NCBI GenBank assembly: GCA_033763835.1
Contig: JANRJS010000036.1
Coordinates: 62,001-126,000, forward strand
Reading direction: 5' to 3'
From: JAPKYZ01 sp033763835
GTDB taxonomy: Bacteria; Acidobacteriota; Terriglobia; Bryobacterales; Bryobacteraceae
DNA: 64,000 nucleotides
The position numbers were made by a program, and so were the translations under genes. The notes under the pieces were generated by a model. The model did no database searches. It had not been told where the DNA came from and was given only the letters and a program-made list of their open reading frames with translations. Positions 1 to 8,202 of the stretch are shown here, in pieces (the first letter of the stretch is position 1; every line of letters starts with the position of its first letter).

Positions 1-1
1 T

Positions 2-961
2 CTCGACTTTCACGGCGGCCTCGACGACCTGCGCGCGGGCGTGATTCGCGCGATCGGCGATCCGGTGGAACGGTTCGAGGAAGACCGTCTTCGCCTGCTG
101 CGCGCCGTGCGTTTCGCTTCGAGATTCGGATTCCGGATCGAGCCGCGTACGTTCGCCGCGATTCGCGAACTCGCTCCACGGGTTTCGGCGGTGGCCGCGG
201 AGCGCGTCCGCGACGAACTCACGCGCATGCTCACCGAAGGCCGTGCGCGATCCGCATTCGAGTTATTGAACGAGACCGGTTTACTCCACGAGGTGTTGCC
301 CGAAGTCGAGGCGTTTCGCGGTGTGGAGCAACCGCCCGAATTCCATCCCGAAGGCGACGTGTGGACGCACGTTCTGATCATGCTCGAAGGGCTGCCGGAG
401 AGCGCGTCCCCGGCGCTCGCCTGGGGCGTGTTGTTACACGATGTGGGCAAGCCCGCGACATTTTCGCGTTCGGACCGGATTCGCTTCAACGGCCATGTCG
501 AAGTGGGTGTCGGGATCGCCCGGCGAATCCTCAACCGCCTGAAATTTTCGAATGAGGACGCGGATCAAATTCTGGCGCTGGTGGCGAACCATATGCGCTT
601 CGGCGACGTGCGGCGAATGAAGGAGTCCACGCTGAAGCGCTTTCTGCGGCTCGATCGTTTCGACGAGCATTTGGCTCTCCACCGATTGGATTGCTTATCG
701 AGCCACGCTCAACTCGGGAACTACGATTTCATGCGGGAGCGGTTCGAATCGATGCCGCCGGACGAAGTGCGCCCGCCACGCCTTCTGACGGGAGCCGATC
801 TGATCGCCGCCGGTTACCGGCCGGGGCCGGAGTTCAAGCGCGTTCTGGACGAAGTGGAAGACGCGCAACTCGAGGGGAGCATCGCGGACAAGGAATCGGC
901 GTTAGCGCTGGCGAAGGAAAAATTCGCGGCTAGCTCTGCGCCGCCGCCAACTTCGGAATGA
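2..961 (+). CDS. cca: CCA tRNA nucleotidyltransferase / poly(A) polymerase family, C-terminal part
   Basis: The reading frame is open to the left edge, so the N-terminal catalytic nucleotidyltransferase head lies outside the window. The visible part begins with the segment 'GGLDDLRAGVIRAIGDP', which closes the head domain of class II CCA-adding enzymes. The 'EDRLRLLRAVRFASRFGF' RNA-binding segment follows. An HD-type metal-dependent domain is seen further on: 'HPEGDVWTHVL', 'LLHDVGKP' and 'FNGHVEVG'. Class II enzymes with such an HD domain add or repair the 3' CCA of tRNA and can also trim cyclic phosphates. The 3' end overlaps the convergent sixA remnant by about 30 bp. A relaxed poly(A) polymerase role cannot be excluded without the head domain. 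Confidence 0.9.
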   Translation, partial: LDFHGGLDDLRAGVIRAIGDPVERFEEDRLRLLRAVRFASRFGFRIEPRTFAAIRELAPRVSAVAAERVRDELTRMLTEGRARSAFELLNETGLLHEVLPEVEAFRGVEQPPEFHPEGDVWTHVLIMLEGLPESASPALAWGVLLHDVGKPATFSRSDRIRFNGHVEVGVGIARRILNRLKFSNEDADQILALVANHMRFGDVRRMKESTLKRFLRLDRFDEHLALHRLDCLSSHAQLGNYDFMRERFESMPPDEVRPPRLLTGADLIAAGYRPGPEFKRVLDEVEDAQLEGSIADKESALALAKEKFAASSAPPPTSE

Positions 962-1421
962 CCAGCCAACGCAGCGTACCGTGCGGCTGCGCCCCGAAAG
1001 ACTCGACGTCGACCCGCATGAGCGCGCCCTTTTTGAAGTCCGTGCGGAGCGCCGGAGCGTTCAGCAGATAGGCCGCCGTCGCCGACATCAGCGGTTCGTG
1101 ACTGACGAGCATCACCTAATCGACGGTCTTGTGCGCGCGGATTTCCTGCCAAACCGAATCGGGACGGCCGTCGGGAGTCAGCGTCGCCGATTCGAGCGAC
1201 TCCGCTTCCGAGGCGAGGAACTCGACCACCATGTCGGCGGTTTGCCGCGCGCGGCGATAGGGGCTCGACAGAATTAGAGACACGGCCGTGTCGGCCTGCC
1301 TCGCCAGTCGTAACACTTCTTTCAGTTTTTTGCGGCCTTCGGGAACCAAAGCGCGGTCGCGGTCGGGCATTCCGGCGCGCTCGTCTTCGGCGATCCCATG
1401 CCGCAACAGATAAATCTGCAT
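930..1421 (-). pseudogene. sixA: Phosphohistidine phosphatase SixA interrupted by an in-frame amber codon
   Basis: The N-terminal half reads MQIYLLRHGIAEDE, the RHG signature of the histidine phosphatase superfamily, followed by 'SSPYRRARQTA'. The C-terminal half continues in the same frame with 'VMLVSHEPLMSATAAYL', which carries the second catalytic His. Between them, at 1116-1118 on the minus strand, is a TAG codon where E or Q would be expected. No base is gained or lost, so this is a point change rather than a frameshift. SixA normally dephosphorylates histidine phosphotransfer proteins. Without suppression the product loses the second active-site histidine and should be inactive. A sequencing error is possible. 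An alternative upstream ATG at 1436 exists, but 1421 fits the family start. Confidence 0.8.
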
Positions 1422-1462
1422 TGGCTTTCGCCTCATTTTGTCATACTGTACGAGAACTTTTG

Positions 1463-2635
1463 ATGACAGCCGAAACAGAAACGCGCTTCGGCGTTTTGAC
1501 GCGCGCGGCTCCGTTTTTGGCGGGTGCGTCGGCGATCGCCATTGTTTTTTCTATCGCCGCCGCCCAAATTCTGCTGGGTTTGACGATCGTCTGCCTTGCG
1601 ATTTCCCGGGCGAAGTGGCGCTTTCCGGCGATCGGATGGCCGGTGCTGGGGCTGTTCGTTTGGACCCTGATCGCGCTCGCCGTTTCGGGCGATTCCGCCA
1701 CGGGTTGGCCGCAGGTGAAGAAATTCTTCGTCTACGCGGAGTTCGCCGCCGTCGCCTCGGCGATTCGGGGACGCAAGGCGGTACGCGCCACGCTGTTCGG
1801 GATTGCGTCGGCGGGCGCGCTTTCGGCGGCGTGGAGCGTGATGCAGTACGCGCGCAAAGTTTCCGAAGCGGCCGCCACTGGACAAGATTTCTACACCTAC
1901 TACACGGGCAGCCGTACCACCGGATTCATGAGCCACTGGATGACGTTTTCGGGCGAGATGCTGATCGTGCTCGCGATTCTGGTGGCGGCGGCGTTGTGGG
2001 AGCCGCGCTTTCGATGGATCGCCGCGGGCGGGGCGGCGCTGGTGTCGGTGGCGCTGGCCGTCAATCAAACGCGCAGTGCGTGGCTTGCGGCGGTGGCGGC
2101 CGGTATTTATCTAGCGATCGCCTGGCGGCCGAAAGCGCTGCTGGCGCTGCCCGTGTTAGCCGCCGCCGGATATTTTCTCGCGCCAAATCCGGTCCGAGAG
2201 CGGGCGCTTTCGATCGTCGAACCGCACGGCGAAACCGACTCGAACCGTCACCGCGTCGCGACGTTCCGCACCGGCTTAGAAATGATTCGCGCGAATCCGG
2301 TTTTCGGAGTCGGCCCGGATCGTGTGGGCAAGAGATTCCACGAATTCGTCCCGCCCGATCTGTTGCCCCTGCCCGTGGGTTTTTACGGCCACTTGCACAA
2401 CGTGTACCTGCAACTCGCGGCGGACCGGGGATTGCCCGCGCTCGGGTTTTTGCTTTGGATGTTGGTGGCGCTGCTCCGAGCGGTGTGGCGTTCGCCCGAT
2501 CCGGTGGCGCGCCATGCGGCGGTGGCGTCGATTCTCGCGACGATGGTCGGTGGACTGTTCGAGTACAACTTGGGTAACAGCGAGGTGCTGCACCTGTTTC
2601 TGGCTGTGTCGGCGCTGGCGTTGTGCCGTGACTAG
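1463..2635 (+). CDS. O-antigen ligase / Wzy-type polymerase family membrane protein
   Basis: This 390-residue protein is mostly hydrophobic, with about ten predicted membrane segments. Near residues 295-325 it carries the Wzy_C family loop 'GFYGHLHNVYLQLAADRG', preceded by 'NPVFGVGP'. The family transfers or polymerises lipid-linked glycans (O-antigen, exopolysaccharide) on the periplasmic face of the inner membrane. The start MTAETETRF is preferred over an in-frame ATG at 1421, because the latter would overlap the sixA start and adds a non-hydrophobic leader. The gene stands alone, so the glycan substrate cannot be named. It ends 4 bp inside the convergent hicB gene. Confidence 0.85.
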   Translation: MTAETETRFGVLTRAAPFLAGASAIAIVFSIAAAQILLGLTIVCLAISRAKWRFPAIGWPVLGLFVWTLIALAVSGDSATGWPQVKKFFVYAEFAAVASAIRGRKAVRATLFGIASAGALSAAWSVMQYARKVSEAAATGQDFYTYYTGSRTTGFMSHWMTFSGEMLIVLAILVAAALWEPRFRWIAAGGAALVSVALAVNQTRSAWLAAVAAGIYLAIAWRPKALLALPVLAAAGYFLAPNPVRERALSIVEPHGETDSNRHRVATFRTGLEMIRANPVFGVGPDRVGKRFHEFVPPDLLPLPVGFYGHLHNVYLQLAADRGLPALGFLLWMLVALLRAVWRSPDPVARHAAVASILATMVGGLFEYNLGNSEVLHLFLAVSALALCRD

Positions 2636-2847
2636 GCGACTTCAACTTCGCGCGCCAGACTCGATGGCTCCGGGATGGGTTCCCCAAATACGCGCAAGGT
2701 CTCTATGTGCCCTCGAATCGCTTGCCGGATGTTAGCCTCCGTTTCGGCCAAGGTTGCGCCAGTGGTTATGCAACCCGGGAGGTCCGGCACGTAAGCGGCC
2801 CAGTTATTCTCCGCGCGCTCGAAGATCACGGCAAACTTGTGGGTCAT
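2632..2847 (-). CDS. hicB: HicB-family antitoxin (UPF0150)
   Basis: This 71-residue protein has the partially degraded RNase H fold signature of HicB antitoxins: 'WAAYVPDLPGCITTGATLAE', then 'ANIRQAIRGHIETLR'. In hicAB modules HicB binds and inactivates the mRNA-cleaving toxin HicA and often autoregulates the operon. The start codon overlaps the stop of the intact-frame hicA (ATGA), so the two were translationally coupled. It has no C-terminal DNA-binding domain, which is usual for the short form. The toxin gene upstream is frameshifted, so this antitoxin may have no active partner. Confidence 0.85.
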   Translation of the reverse strand: MTHKFAVIFERAENNWAAYVPDLPGCITTGATLAETEANIRQAIRGHIETLRVFGEPIPEPSSLAREVEVA

Positions 2848-3037
2848 CGTTTGTCTTCCAGACCGGCGGCTCGGAGGACCGACTTTAGGTACCGACGGGA
2901 ATTTCGTCTCCCGGATGTCCGGGGATCGTAACGATACAAGGCTTCTTCTCGTGCTTAAAGTGCCGATGACTGCCTGTCGTTCTCACGTGTTTCCAGCCGT
3001 CCGACTCCACAAGGCGAATCAAGTCGCGAACTTTCAC
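2844..3037 (-). pseudogene. hicA: HicA toxin gene with a one-base deletion
   Basis: Starting from GTG at 3037, the frame encodes 'VKVRDLIRLVESDGWKHV' and then 'TTGSHRHFKH', the double-stranded-RNA-binding-like fold and catalytic-His region (GSHR.F) of HicA mRNA interferases. After 'GDEIPVGT' a TAA at 2885-2887 stops translation at 50 residues. Inserting one C before this TAA restores the usual family ending 'LKSVLRAAGLEDKR' and a stop that overlaps the hicB start. So a single C appears to be missing from the run at about 2888. The catalytic histidine is retained but the last strand and helix are lost. A sequencing or assembly indel is a real alternative. The gene is too short to have been called by length. 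Confidence 0.75.
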
Positions 3038-3038
3038 G

Positions 3039-3422
3039 CTAAGCGAGCAGCGCTTCTTCCCGCAACTCCGCCTCGAACTCCGCCACTTGTTTCGCCGCCG
3101 CCGACAACTCCGCCGAATTCAGCGTGACCAGAGTCTTATCCATGTCCTCGAAGGTCTCGATCATGTGTTTCAGGTGCGTCGCCGCGAGTTTCATGCACCA
3201 GGGATCGGTCAGCGCGCGCCCGCTACGTGCGCTCTCGGCGAGCAGTAGAGAATGCGGCAGGGCGATCACTTTTTCCGCCCGCTCGCCTTCCGTCGCGATC
3301 CGCCATTTGACATCCACGGTGTCGGCGTGGCGGATCGAGATCGCGGTTTGCTGCCACTGAAATTCGGCGGTCCATTCGCGCCCGAACGGATCGGTGGCGG
3401 TAAAGCGGCGGTAGTTGTCCAT
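3039..3422 (-). CDS. Hypothetical protein, 127 residues
   Basis: I do not recognise the family. The protein is soluble, with an N-terminal half of short beta-rich sequence ('GREWTAEFQWQQTAISIRHADTV') and a helical C-terminal half rich in Ala and Glu ('SAAAKQVAEFEAEL'). It shows no signal peptide or membrane segment. Its stop codon lies directly upstream of the hicA GTG, on the same strand, so it could be co-transcribed with hicAB. The family was not identified, and coding status rests on a clean frame and codon use like the flanking genes. Confidence 0.65.
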   Translation of the reverse strand: MDNYRRFTATDPFGREWTAEFQWQQTAISIRHADTVDVKWRIATEGERAEKVIALPHSLLLAESARSGRALTDPWCMKLAATHLKHMIETFEDMDKTLVTLNSAELSAAAKQVAEFEAELREEALLA

Positions 3423-3461
3423 CGCCTATAGTTTAGCCGGACGAAAGTAAGGCGGGAGCGC

Positions 3462-4091
3462 CTACTTCAACCGCACTAGCGACAGAAATTCGTCGCGCGT
3501 GGCCTTGCTCGACCGGAAGGCGCCGAGCATGGCGCTGGTGGCCGTCGAGGAGCATTGTTTTTCGACGCCGCGCATCATCATGCAGAAGTGCTGCGCTTCG
3601 GCGATCACGCCCACGCCACGTGCGTCGAGCGCCCCGGCGAGCGCGTGCGCCACCTGCTGGGTCAACCGCTCCTGCACCTGTAAGCGGCGGGCGAACATGT
3701 CCACGATCCTCGGGATCTTCGACAGTCCGATGACCTTTTTGTTGGGCAGATACGCCACGTGCATTCTGCCGAAAAACGGCAGCATGTGATGCTCGCACAG
3801 AGAGAAAAATTCGATGTCTTTAACGAGCACCATCTCGTCGTACTCGACATCGAACAGCGCACCGTTAACGATCTCCTCGATATTCGAGTCGTAGCCCGAA
3901 GTAAGAAAGCGCAACGCCTTCTCGCTGCGTTGCGGCGTGCGCAGTAATCCTTCGCGGGAGGGATCTTCGCCGAGTTCTTTCAGGATTTGCTCGACATTGG
4001 CCGCAATCAACCCGGTTTTCGGATCGGCTTCGAGCGCAGGCGCCGCCAGCTTTACCACTTTCTTCGACTTCATCGTGTTCCGTTCGGTCAT
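3462..4091 (-). CDS. folE: GTP cyclohydrolase I
   Basis: GTP cyclohydrolase I converts GTP to 7,8-dihydroneopterin triphosphate and formate, the first step of folate, biopterin and queuosine precursor synthesis. The 209-residue protein shows the type I signatures 'DIEFFSLCEHHMLPFFG' (zinc Cys and His), 'GLSKIPRIVDMFARRLQVQERLT' and 'EAQHFCMMMRGV' (third zinc Cys). About 30 non-conserved residues precede the catalytic core. The ATG overlaps the stop of the upstream pterin synthase gene (ATGA), indicating translational coupling. It is the last of a three-gene minus-strand operon with two pterin synthase paralogues, so it feeds them substrate. Confidence 0.95.
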   Translation of the reverse strand: MTERNTMKSKKVVKLAAPALEADPKTGLIAANVEQILKELGEDPSREGLLRTPQRSEKALRFLTSGYDSNIEEIVNGALFDVEYDEMVLVKDIEFFSLCEHHMLPFFGRMHVAYLPNKKVIGLSKIPRIVDMFARRLQVQERLTQQVAHALAGALDARGVGVIAEAQHFCMMMRGVEKQCSSTATSAMLGAFRSSKATRDEFLSLVRLK

Positions 4092-4501
4092 ATATTTCCG
4101 ATCTCAAAAATGTTGTTCCGGGTCTCGAAAATCCGCACCCGGTCGAGCCGCGCGAAATCGTCCGGCCAGCCCGAAAGCAGCCGCCGCCGGACCACTTCCG
4201 CCACGTTCTCCGTCGTGGGCACGAGTTCGCGAAATTCGGCGATGTCCTCGTTCATATTGCGATGATCGAACGCCTGAATCACGCGCTCGCGCACAAGAGC
4301 GTCGAGCGTGGACAAGTTGGCAACCCGCCCCGTAATCTCATCCACCGGCCCGGCGACCGTCACTTCGACCGTATAGTTGTGCCCGTGGCCGTGGGGGTTG
4401 TTGCACTTCCCATAAAGTTCGGCGTTTCGCTCGGGTGTGAACGCCGGAGAATGCAAGCGGTGCGACGCCGAAAACGGATAGCGCCGCGTGAGTTTGATCA
4501 A
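4088..4501 (-). CDS. 6-pyruvoyl-tetrahydropterin synthase / QueD family, catalytic-Cys form
   Basis: This 137-residue protein has the family core 'FSASHRLHSP', 'YGKCNNPHGHGHNY' (catalytic Cys plus zinc histidines) and 'FDHRNMNED', with the glutamate-bearing 'PTTENVA' later. Members act on dihydroneopterin triphosphate, giving 6-carboxy-tetrahydropterin for queuosine or 6-pyruvoyl-tetrahydropterin for biopterin. A TTG start is chosen because it is the only plausible one. It overlaps the preceding gene's stop as TTGA and leaves the N-terminal strand 'LIKLTRRYPFSASH' intact. Which of the two products is made cannot be decided from sequence. No queC, queE or queF is seen nearby. Confidence 0.88.
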   Translation of the reverse strand: MIKLTRRYPFSASHRLHSPAFTPERNAELYGKCNNPHGHGHNYTVEVTVAGPVDEITGRVANLSTLDALVRERVIQAFDHRNMNEDIAEFRELVPTTENVAEVVRRRLLSGWPDDFARLDRVRIFETRNNIFEIGNI

Positions 4502-4905
4502 GCGGTCACCTCGACATAAAGATCGTTCGTCTCCCATAGACGTACGGTATGCAGCTTCGCCCGGGTGCCCGCGGTACGCGGCTCGAGACGCCGCCAAATT
4601 TCGAGGGCGACGTTCTCCGCCGTCGGCACGATTTTGTCGAACGGCTTCACTTCGTAGTTCAAATGGCGATGGTCGAACGGTTCCACTACCTCCTCGTTCA
4701 TCCATTGCTTTAGATCCTTGAGATCGACGATCATCCCGGTTATCGGGTCGGGTTCGCCTTCGAGGGACACTTCGAGAACGTAGTTGTGACCGTGCCCGTT
4801 CGGGTTGGCTCCTTCCCCGTAAAGGCGGCGATTTTCCTCGGCGCTCAAACCGGGAAGCGAACACATGTGGGATGAGGAAAACTCTACGCGGCGGGTGATG
4901 ATCAT
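4498..4905 (-). CDS. 6-pyruvoyl-tetrahydropterin synthase paralogue lacking the catalytic Cys
   Basis: This 135-residue protein has the PTPS fold signatures 'EFSSSHMCSLPGLS', 'YGEGANPNGHGHNY', 'FDHRHLNYEV' and 'VPTAENVALEIW'. The zinc histidines are present. At the position of the catalytic cysteine seen in its downstream neighbour (KCNNP) there is glycine (EGANP), with Glu just before it. PTPS-like proteins with changed catalytic residues are known to carry out altered reactions, for example in folate-pathway bypass (PTPS-III), but which reaction applies here is inference. A strong ribosome site (AGGAGG, 7 bases before ATG) marks the operon start. It is the first gene of the operon with the second paralogue and folE. 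Confidence 0.85.
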   Translation of the reverse strand: MIITRRVEFSSSHMCSLPGLSAEENRRLYGEGANPNGHGHNYVLEVSLEGEPDPITGMIVDLKDLKQWMNEEVVEPFDHRHLNYEVKPFDKIVPTAENVALEIWRRLEPRTAGTRAKLHTVRLWETNDLYVEVTA

Positions 4906-4965
4906 TCGGTCCTCCTCTTGGATGTTCGAGCTTCCTTGCGGGATACTAAATCGAGTCCGCTCCGC

Positions 4966-5478
4966 ATGAACGCCGATAAATTGTTGAAAGCGCTTGCCGT
5001 AATTCTCACCGTTGCGCTGGCCGGGGTCGTTTCCGCGACGCTGCGCGAACCCAACGTGCAGGTAGGCGATAGCGCTCCTCACTTCAGTATCGTCTCGGAG
5101 AAGGGCCGCGTGGTGACGCCGGAGAACTTCGGCGGCAAACTGCTGGTGTTGAATTTCTGGGCGACCTGGTGTCCGCCTTGCGTCCAAGAAATGCCGTCGC
5201 TGAACGAGTTCTCGCGCCAGTTGGCCGGATCGGGGGTGGTCGTGCTGGCGATCAGCGTCGATCGCGACGAAGCGAAGTACAAGCGGTTTATCGAGCGCTT
5301 CGGACTGGAGTTCGAGCTGGCGCGCGACGCCGAAGCTGCGATCAGCGCCTCCTACGGGACCACCAAGTATCCCGAGACTTACGTCATCAACTCGCGCGGC
5401 GAAGTGCTCGAAAAGTTTATCGGCGAGGAGAATTGGGCGGACCCCCGCCTGATCGAACGGATCAAGAAGCTGCTGTGA
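4966..5478 (+). CDS. TlpA/ResA-like thiol-disulfide oxidoreductase
   Basis: An N-terminal hydrophobic segment ('LLKALAVILTVALAGVVSA') acts as signal anchor or signal peptide. It is followed by a thioredoxin fold of the AhpC-TSA/redoxin type with active site 'FWATWCPPCVQEM' and the cis-Pro region 'TTKYPETYVI'. Such proteins work on the outer face of the cytoplasmic membrane, reducing disulfides, often in cytochrome c maturation. The start MNADKLLKAL is chosen over an in-frame ATG at 4918 because it sits right before the hydrophobic segment. The stop overlaps the GTG of the downstream glcD (GTGA), so the two are probably translated together, although no functional link is obvious. Confidence 0.88.
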   Translation: MNADKLLKALAVILTVALAGVVSATLREPNVQVGDSAPHFSIVSEKGRVVTPENFGGKLLVLNFWATWCPPCVQEMPSLNEFSRQLAGSGVVVLAISVDRDEAKYKRFIERFGLEFELARDAEAAISASYGTTKYPETYVINSRGEVLEKFIGEENWADPRLIERIKKLL

Positions 5479-6893
5479 TTTCTCCTTCGGCAAAAGCGAA
5501 ATTGATCGCCGTCGTGGGCGAGCGAGGGTACCTCGATCAGCCGCACGACTTGACGCTCTACGAGTACGACGGCGGGGTCGATAAGGCGCGCCCGGACATC
5601 GTCGTGTTTCCACGATCGACGGAAGAAGTGGCGGCGCTGGTCAGGATCGCGAACGAGGAAAACCTGCCGTTCGTCGGACGTGGGGCGGGTACAGGACTAT
5701 CGGGCGGCGCGATTCCGCGCGCGGGGGGCGTGACGATCGGGTTCGCGAAGATGAATCGCATTCTCGAAATCGATCTGCCGAACGAGCGCTGCGTGGTGCA
5801 GCCGGGAGTCGTGAATCTCGACGTCACGCTTGCCGTGCAGCGCGACGGCTATTTCTACGCGCCCGATCCTTCCTCGCAGCGAGCGTGCACCATCGGCGGC
5901 AACGTGGCGGAGAACGCGGGCGGTCCGCACACGCTGGCGTACGGCGTGACGACGAACCACGTGCTGGGTCTCGAATGCGTGCTCCCCGACGGATCGGTGA
6001 TGGAAACGGCTTCCGGGCCGGGTTACGATCTCACCGGCTTATTGACCGGCAGCGAAGGCACGATGGCCTTGGTGACGAAGATCGTGTTGCGACTAATGCG
6101 TGCGCCAGAGAAAGTAAAGACGATTCTCGCGATCTACGATTCCACCGACGACTGCGGCGCGACGGTGAGCGAGATCACCGCGCGCGCGATTACGCCGGTG
6201 GCGGTGGAGATGCTCGACGGGCCGATGCTGCGGATGGTGGAGGAGGCGACGCACGCCGGATATCCGATGGACGCGGCGGCGGTGCTGCTGATCGAACTCG
6301 AAGGGCTGACGGAAGCGGTGGAGGAGCAGGTGGAGCAAATCCGGCAGGTTTGCGCCGACTGCCGCGCGCGCGAGTTTCGGGTGGCGAAGTCCGCCGAAGA
6401 GCGCGATCTGCTTTGGAAGGGCCGCAAGAACGCGTTCGGCGCCGTGGGCCGCATGAGCCCGTTCTACTACGTCCAGGACGGCGTGGTCCCGCGCACGAAA
6501 ATCGCGGGCACGTTGAAGCGCATCGGCGAGATCGGCGAAAAGTACGGGTTAAGCATCTCGAACATCTTCCACGCGGGCGACGGCAACATGCACCCGATTA
6601 TTCTTTTTGACGCGCGCGTGCCGGGACAACTCGAGGCGGCGCAGAAGGCGGGGGAGGAGATTCTCGAGTACTGCGTTTCGGTGGGGGGCTCGATTACGGG
6701 CGAGCACGGCGTCGGCATGGAAAAGATGGAGTTGATGGCGCACCAGTTTCCGCCCGAGACGCTCGATTTGATCGCCCGGTTCAAGAATCTGTTCGATCCG
6801 CAATGCCGGTTAAACCCCGGCAAGCTGCTGCCGACGGGGCGCGGTTGCATGGAGATTCGCCAGCGCCCGCTGACTACCGCGACGTTGGTGTAA
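5475..6893 (+). CDS. glcD: FAD-linked oxidase, glycolate oxidase subunit GlcD family
   Basis: The 472-residue protein contains the FAD-binding PCMH domain (residues about 40-215: 'VVFPRSTEEVAALVRIA', 'GRGAGTGLSGGA', 'GGNVAENAGGPH'). The C-terminal FAD-oxidase domain carries 'NIFHAGDGNMHP' and 'GGSITGEHGVGMEKM'. GlcD oxidises glycolate or other 2-hydroxyacids (for example D-lactate) and passes electrons on through GlcE/GlcF in the membrane complex. No glcE or glcF follows, so the protein may act as a stand-alone D-2-hydroxyacid dehydrogenase. The GTG start overlaps the stop of the thioredoxin gene. The stop codon directly abuts the stop codon of the convergent DUF1552 gene, with no base between them. 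Confidence 0.9.
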   Translation: MISPSAKAKLIAVVGERGYLDQPHDLTLYEYDGGVDKARPDIVVFPRSTEEVAALVRIANEENLPFVGRGAGTGLSGGAIPRAGGVTIGFAKMNRILEIDLPNERCVVQPGVVNLDVTLAVQRDGYFYAPDPSSQRACTIGGNVAENAGGPHTLAYGVTTNHVLGLECVLPDGSVMETASGPGYDLTGLLTGSEGTMALVTKIVLRLMRAPEKVKTILAIYDSTDDCGATVSEITARAITPVAVEMLDGPMLRMVEEATHAGYPMDAAAVLLIELEGLTEAVEEQVEQIRQVCADCRAREFRVAKSAEERDLLWKGRKNAFGAVGRMSPFYYVQDGVVPRTKIAGTLKRIGEIGEKYGLSISNIFHAGDGNMHPIILFDARVPGQLEAAQKAGEEILEYCVSVGGSITGEHGVGMEKMELMAHQFPPETLDLIARFKNLFDPQCRLNPGKLLPTGRGCMEIRQRPLTTATLV

Positions 6894-8198
6894 CTAAAGC
6901 CGTTCGAGCGGAGCGGTCGCGTCGCCGAACGATTGCGCCGGAACGCCCATCTTCTGGAGCACCGCCAGGAACAGGCTCGACAGCTTGCGATTCTCGTCGC
7001 CCGCCGCGAGGTAGTCCAGGGTGCGGCCCGTTTCGATCGTCCCGCCCAAGCCACCCGCCATCACCAGCGGCAGCCGCGAGTTGTCGTGCTTGCGGCCCGA
7101 CCACATGTTCGAAAGCCAGATCAGGCAAGAATTGTCGAGCACGGTTCCTTCGCCTTCGTTCATCGCGTCGAGCTTGCCCGCGAGATACGCGAGTTGGCTC
7201 AGATGGAAGCGCGAAATCCGCTCGTAGCCGTCCGACAAATTGTTGTGCGAGGCGGCGTGGTGGCCTTCGCGAATCTGCAGAAACGGATAGATCATCGCCG
7301 AAAGATCGTTCGCCAGAATCATGGTCGCAACGCGCGTGCGGTCCGCCTGAAAACCGAGGGCGATGATGTCGCACATCAGCCGCGCGTGCTCGCGCAAATC
7401 CTCGGGCAGGCCGTTGGCCGGACGTTCCATCGTCCAGGCCGGACGGTTAAGCCCCTTCGCGTTCTCGTCCGCTTTGTGCTTATCGATCCGCATGCGCTCG
7501 ATCCGCTTTTCGACTTCGCGCACGCTGGTCAGATACTCGTCGAGCTTCGCCTTATCGGTGGCGGCGACGCGCATGGAAAGCGCCTGCGCGCGGTCGCGAA
7601 CGCGGTCGAGGATGCTCGCGTTGCGTAGCACGCCGCGATTTTCGAACAGATTGTCGAAAGCGAGCGACGGATACACTTCCGTCGGTACCGGCGAATCCGG
7701 GCTCTGCCAGGAAATGTGCGAACTGTAGGCCATCGAGAAATTCGTCTCGTGATAGCCGGTCAAAGGTTGCTCGCACGCCAGCACCATGCTCGGTTGCGCG
7801 GTGTCCTGCCCGATATGGTTCGCGAGAATCTGATCGACCGTGATGCCCGAACGAAGGATGGGTCCGCGCTGAATGGTCGCGCCGGAAAGCAAGCTGCCGG
7901 TTTGCGCCGGGTGAATGCCTTGCCCGGTGAGCGACTTCACGAACAGGCCGTCGACGATGTTGATCTTCTTCTTGAGCGGCGCGAGCGGTTCGAGGGTCTT
8001 GCTCAACTCCATCGCTTCGCCGGAACCCTTGGCCGCCCAGTGATCTTCGTTGATGCCGGTGCCCATGAACAGCGCGGCAAAACGCTTAGGGTGCGGCGCG
8101 GTGGCCGCCATCGACTCCATCCAAGGCAGCGCCACCGTGACGCCAGCGCCGCGCAGTACCGTGCGCCGCGAAATCGTTTTCTTCGACCGGATGTGCAT
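6894..8198 (-). CDS. DUF1552 family secreted protein, Tat-type leader
   Basis: The 434-residue protein begins with a twin-arginine-like leader ('KKTISRRTVLRGAGVTVALPW') and continues with the DUF1552 signatures 'RFAALFMGTGINEDHW', 'GIHPAQTGSLLSG', 'SYSSH'-like serine/histidine stretches and 'MLANDLS'-like blocks. DUF1552 proteins are sulfatase/alkaline-phosphatase-like by fold inference and are almost always encoded next to a DUF1592-family cytochrome, mainly in Planctomycetes, Verrucomicrobia and Acidobacteria. Their biochemical role is not established. Degradation of complex organic matter has been suggested from their distribution. Here it lies 4 bp downstream of that partner on the same strand, so they form an operon. 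Confidence 0.88.
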   Translation of the reverse strand: MHIRSKKTISRRTVLRGAGVTVALPWMESMAATAPHPKRFAALFMGTGINEDHWAAKGSGEAMELSKTLEPLAPLKKKINIVDGLFVKSLTGQGIHPAQTGSLLSGATIQRGPILRSGITVDQILANHIGQDTAQPSMVLACEQPLTGYHETNFSMAYSSHISWQSPDSPVPTEVYPSLAFDNLFENRGVLRNASILDRVRDRAQALSMRVAATDKAKLDEYLTSVREVEKRIERMRIDKHKADENAKGLNRPAWTMERPANGLPEDLREHARLMCDIIALGFQADRTRVATMILANDLSAMIYPFLQIREGHHAASHNNLSDGYERISRFHLSQLAYLAGKLDAMNEGEGTVLDNSCLIWLSNMWSGRKHDNSRLPLVMAGGLGGTIETGRTLDYLAAGDENRKLSSLFLAVLQKMGVPAQSFGDATAPLERL

Positions 8199-8202
8199 CG
8201 CG

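Noticed and set aside
1433..2068. Minus-strand frame of 211 codons opposite the O-antigen ligase gene
   Set aside because: Arg/His-rich shadow with no family signature.
4906..5613. N-terminal extension of the first PTPS gene
   Set aside because: It runs antisense to the thioredoxin gene, and a strong ribosome site supports the start at 4905.
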